Assembly: GCA_035293965.1 (NCBI GenBank)
Contig: DATGLW010000017.1
Location: forward strand, 1-6,826
Source of the DNA: DATGLW01 sp035293965
Lineage (GTDB): Bacteria > Actinomycetota > Acidimicrobiia > Acidimicrobiales > RAAP-2
DNA length: 6,826 bases
Direction of reading: 5' to 3'
The notes under the pieces were generated by a model. It worked only from the letters and a program-made list of their open reading frames with translations. It searched no databases and had not been told where the DNA came from. Below are positions 4,980 to 6,826 of the stretch, piece after piece. A program made the translations under genes and the position numbers. Position 1 is the stretch's first letter, and every line of letters starts with the position of its first letter.

Positions 4980-6544
4980 GGCAGCACCACGCGTCGGACG
5001 CCGGGCACCGGGCGCCACGCCAGCTCGGTCACGCCGTCGCGGCGCGACACGAGGTGACCGCCCAGACGATCGGTCACGAATGCCACCACCGCGTTCGCTT
5101 CGCGCAGGCTGATGGGCCCGAGCCCCTGCCCCGGCGTGAGGACCACGTAGACAGGTGCGCCGTGCACGGCGAAGCGGTGGTCGGACTCGTCGAGGTGGTA
5201 GGCGTACCGCCTCGTGGAGAAGCGGCCGACGACGCCCTCGGACGCGATCACCTCGGCATCGGCCGGGATGGACGCGGCGACCGTGGCGACCTGCGCACCG
5301 GTGGTGGCGCCGACCGCGAGGGCCGTCGCCGGCACGATCGGGAAGGCGGCCGCCGTCCTGCCGGCCGCCAGCGGGGCCCACAGCGCGAGGGCAGCGAGGC
5401 CGAGCCGCGGCGACCACCCACGCGAGGGGGCGGGCTCGTGCGTGGCGAGCCGGAGGAGGACCAACACGGTGCCGACGAGCACGAACGGAAGGGCGGGCCA
5501 GACCTGGAAGGCCGCCACCGGCCGGAAGAAGAGGAGGTTGCCGGCCAGCATGGCTGGCACGAAGGCTGCCAGGACCATGCCGACGCCCCAGGGAGAGGCG
5601 ACGCCGATGAGACCGGCTGGCAGCAGGAAGTCGAGGGCCACCGCCCAGCGCGACGCGAGGTGGGAGACCACCGCGCCGGGATGCCCGAGGATGCCCAGCA
5701 CGATGTCGAGGGCGTTGGCACGTGCCGGGTGGCCGCCGAGCAGGTACCCGTAGGCGGTCGCGGCGGTGTGCCCTCCGACGCCGGCGCCTCCGATCGCGCT
5801 CATGAGCGTGAACCAGGCGAGCCCGACCACCCCCAGGAGGACCGCTGGTCGGCGCGTGGTTCGACCTGCCAGGATGCCCGACAGGCCCACGCCTGCCACG
5901 TAGAGCCCACCGAGGGCGTCGGCGAGCAGGCACAGCGGCACCCACCACCACAGGCGCCGGGTCCGGCCTTGCCACAAGTCGTAGGCGGCGAGCAGGGCGA
6001 ACAGCCCGGCGACCGGCTCGAAATGGACGTCGAAGGCGATCGTCTCCCACGCCCAGGGGTTGGCCACGAGCAGGACGGCCGTCCCCAACGTGATCACCGT
6101 TGCGAGCGGTCGGGCGAGGCCCCGTGCCCGGTCGAGCGCGGCGAGGACCCAGCGGAAGGCGACCACTTCGGTCAGGACGACGACGGCGTCTTGGATCCAG
6201 AGCAGGCCGGCGGGGTGCGGCACGACGGGGTAGGCGACGGCCAGCGGCCACAGGAGGAACTCCCCGTTGTTCTTCCACAATGCGACGTTCCACAGGGTGC
6301 TCCACGGATCGAGGTTCCCGTGGGCGATGGCCCACCAGCCTTGCGCGTAGCCCCCGAAGTCGTTGGTGAGCGCATCGCGCCCGTACTGGACCGTGCTCAG
6401 TGCGAGCATGCCCGCACCCTGCAGCGCGAGGGCGACCCATCCGACCCGGCGCGCCCAGCCCGCTGCGTCGATGCCCGCTTCGGTCCGGAGGGGCCCGGTC
6501 CCGGTGGCGGGCATTGCGAGCGTCACCTGCGCTGTCGAGTCCAT
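4976..6544 (-). CDS. DUF2079-type polytopic membrane protein, upstream paralogue
   Basis: This 522-residue protein has about ten membrane helices (for example 33-52, 115-136, 145-163, 198-225, 234-252, 301-318, 320-339, 349-366 and 380-409). A C-terminal domain of about 100 residues is probably outside the membrane. Family features are NDFGGYAQGWWAIAHGNLDPW (61-81, Asp62), GEFLLWPLAVAYPVVP (94-109), LLWIQD (114-119) and FDVHFEP (171-177; Asp172, His174, Glu176). LLADALGGLYVAGVGL (206-221; Asp209) sits at the family's usual acidic 'ED' site, and DAEVIASEGVVGRF (429-442) is in the outer domain. Acidic residues just after the first helix are typical catalytic positions in GT-C enzymes, so lipid-linked sugar transfer is a possibility, not a finding. 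The ATG at 6544 gives a short tail before the first helix and has only a weak ribosome site. The in-frame ATG at 6514, with AGGTGA 8 bases upstream, is an alternative. It is the first gene of a two-gene operon, overlapping the next by four bases. Confidence 0.85.
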   Translation of the reverse strand: MDSTAQVTLAMPATGTGPLRTEAGIDAAGWARRVGWVALALQGAGMLALSTVQYGRDALTNDFGGYAQGWWAIAHGNLDPWSTLWNVALWKNNGEFLLWPLAVAYPVVPHPAGLLWIQDAVVVLTEVVAFRWVLAALDRARGLARPLATVITLGTAVLLVANPWAWETIAFDVHFEPVAGLFALLAAYDLWQGRTRRLWWWVPLCLLADALGGLYVAGVGLSGILAGRTTRRPAVLLGVVGLAWFTLMSAIGGAGVGGHTAATAYGYLLGGHPARANALDIVLGILGHPGAVVSHLASRWAVALDFLLPAGLIGVASPWGVGMVLAAFVPAMLAGNLLFFRPVAAFQVWPALPFVLVGTVLVLLRLATHEPAPSRGWSPRLGLAALALWAPLAAGRTAAAFPIVPATALAVGATTGAQVATVAASIPADAEVIASEGVVGRFSTRRYAYHLDESDHRFAVHGAPVYVVLTPGQGLGPISLREANAVVAFVTDRLGGHLVSRRDGVTELAWRPVPGVRRVVLP

Positions 6545-6642
6545 CGGCCGATCCGTCAGAGGCTGCGTGCCGCGCGCCGGGTGCGGGCGCGGCCGGATGG
6601 GCGGGCGCCACCCGTGCACCTGCCCTCGGTTCGGGCTTGCGT

Positions 6643-6648
6643 ACAGTA
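6643..6648 (-). promoter_or_regulatory. Candidate -10 element for the DUF2079 operon
   Basis: TACTGT on the minus strand lies in the most A+T-rich spot of the divergent gap. It would place a start site about 90 bases before the ATG at 6544. The best -35-like hexamer (TGGACG) is 19 bases upstream, which is longer than ideal. The assignment is tentative. Confidence 0.3.
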
Positions 6649-6743
6649 TCGGCAGGGCAGGTGGGTCCGTCCATGGTCCCACCGACCCATTTGGCCGGCC
6701 CGCGACGGACCTCGCGCCTGGTGGCACGGCGGGCGGCGAGCGC

Positions 6744-6750
6744 GGGAGGA
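6744..6750 (+). promoter_or_regulatory. Ribosome binding site of the partial plus-strand gene
   Basis: GGGAGGA, with its GGAGG core at 6745-6749, lies 5 bases before the ATG at 6755. It is the main evidence that a gene begins there. Confidence 0.55.
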
Positions 6751-6754
6751 GCCG

Positions 6755-6826
6755 ATGCGGCGAGCCGAGGTACCCCAGGCGGGCGTGCTCGGCCCGCCCG
6801 AGGGCCGGCTGCAGCGGGCGCGACGC
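6755..6826 (+). CDS. Partial 5' end of a plus-strand gene, unknown product
   Basis: An ATG preceded by GGAGG at ideal spacing opens a frame of 24 codons that runs off the window. It starts MRRAEVPQAGVLGPPEGRLQ. Most third positions are G or C, as in the confirmed genes here. The sequence is basic and Pro/Gly-rich, without an obvious signal peptide in the visible part, and no family can be named. It is divergent from the DUF2079 operon, sharing a gap of 210 bases. It could also be a chance start, as GC-rich DNA is often open by accident. Confidence 0.45.
   Translation, partial: MRRAEVPQAGVLGPPEGRLQRARR

Noticed and set aside
4980..6674. Minus-strand open frame of about 565 codons continuous with the downstream DUF2079 gene, giving an apparent 1109-residue protein
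   Set aside because: It is a different frame of the upstream DUF2079 gene. It is Arg/Pro/Ala-rich with no domain or helices, and the GTGA overlap at 4976-4979 gives the natural start.
6673..6826. Plus-strand ATG at 6673 with AGGTGG upstream
   Set aside because: The translation is Arg/Ala/Gly low-complexity. The ATG at 6755 in another frame has a clearly better ribosome site.

Overview
The base composition (very G+C-rich, with almost every codon ending in G or C), strong AAGGAGG- or GGAGG-type ribosome sites and frequent GTG starts point to a high-GC actinobacterium. I cannot place it more precisely. A lineage such as Acidimicrobiia is only a guess. Because of the GC bias, several very long open frames here are antisense or out-of-frame shadows of the real genes.

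Layout, left to right. (1) 1-147: edge sequence, with a possible start of a minus-strand gene at 60. (2) 148-1335, minus: a complete NhaA-type Na+/H+ antiporter with all key membrane Asp/Lys residues and an excellent ribosome site. (3) 1336-1663: a 328-base gap upstream of nhaA that holds a 16-bp tandem array of GATC-centred palindromes, an operator candidate, and a small hairpin. (4) 1664-1870, minus: a 68-residue zinc-ribbon protein with an extended -10 type promoter (TGGTACAAT) in front. (5) 2028-3257, plus: an unusual membrane protein with four N-terminal helices and an extracytoplasmic domain carrying an HExxExxTDP motif and a downstream (E)xxDLC motif. These resemble the EXORDIUM/Phi_1-like proteins. 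(6) 3258-3344: a short convergent gap packed with slippage-type tandem repeats (10-bp and 18/19-bp units) and a hairpin at the end of the next gene. (7) 3345-4979 and 4976-6544, both minus: two adjacent paralogous polytopic membrane proteins of the DUF2079 type, overlapping by GTGA and so probably translationally coupled. (8) 6545-6754: a divergent promoter region. (9) 6755-6826, plus: a probable partial gene start with a strong ribosome site.

Overall, this is an envelope-oriented region: ion antiport, a surface-exposed putative metal-binding or hydrolase-like protein, and a two-gene operon of DUF2079 membrane proteins. Shared function between these blocks is not shown by the sequence. The strongest unexplained signals are the palindromic array before nhaA, the DUF2079 pair whose downstream member has lost two acidic positions kept by the upstream one, and the four-helix plus EXORDIUM-like architecture. 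No RNA gene, CRISPR array, transposase or integrase was seen.
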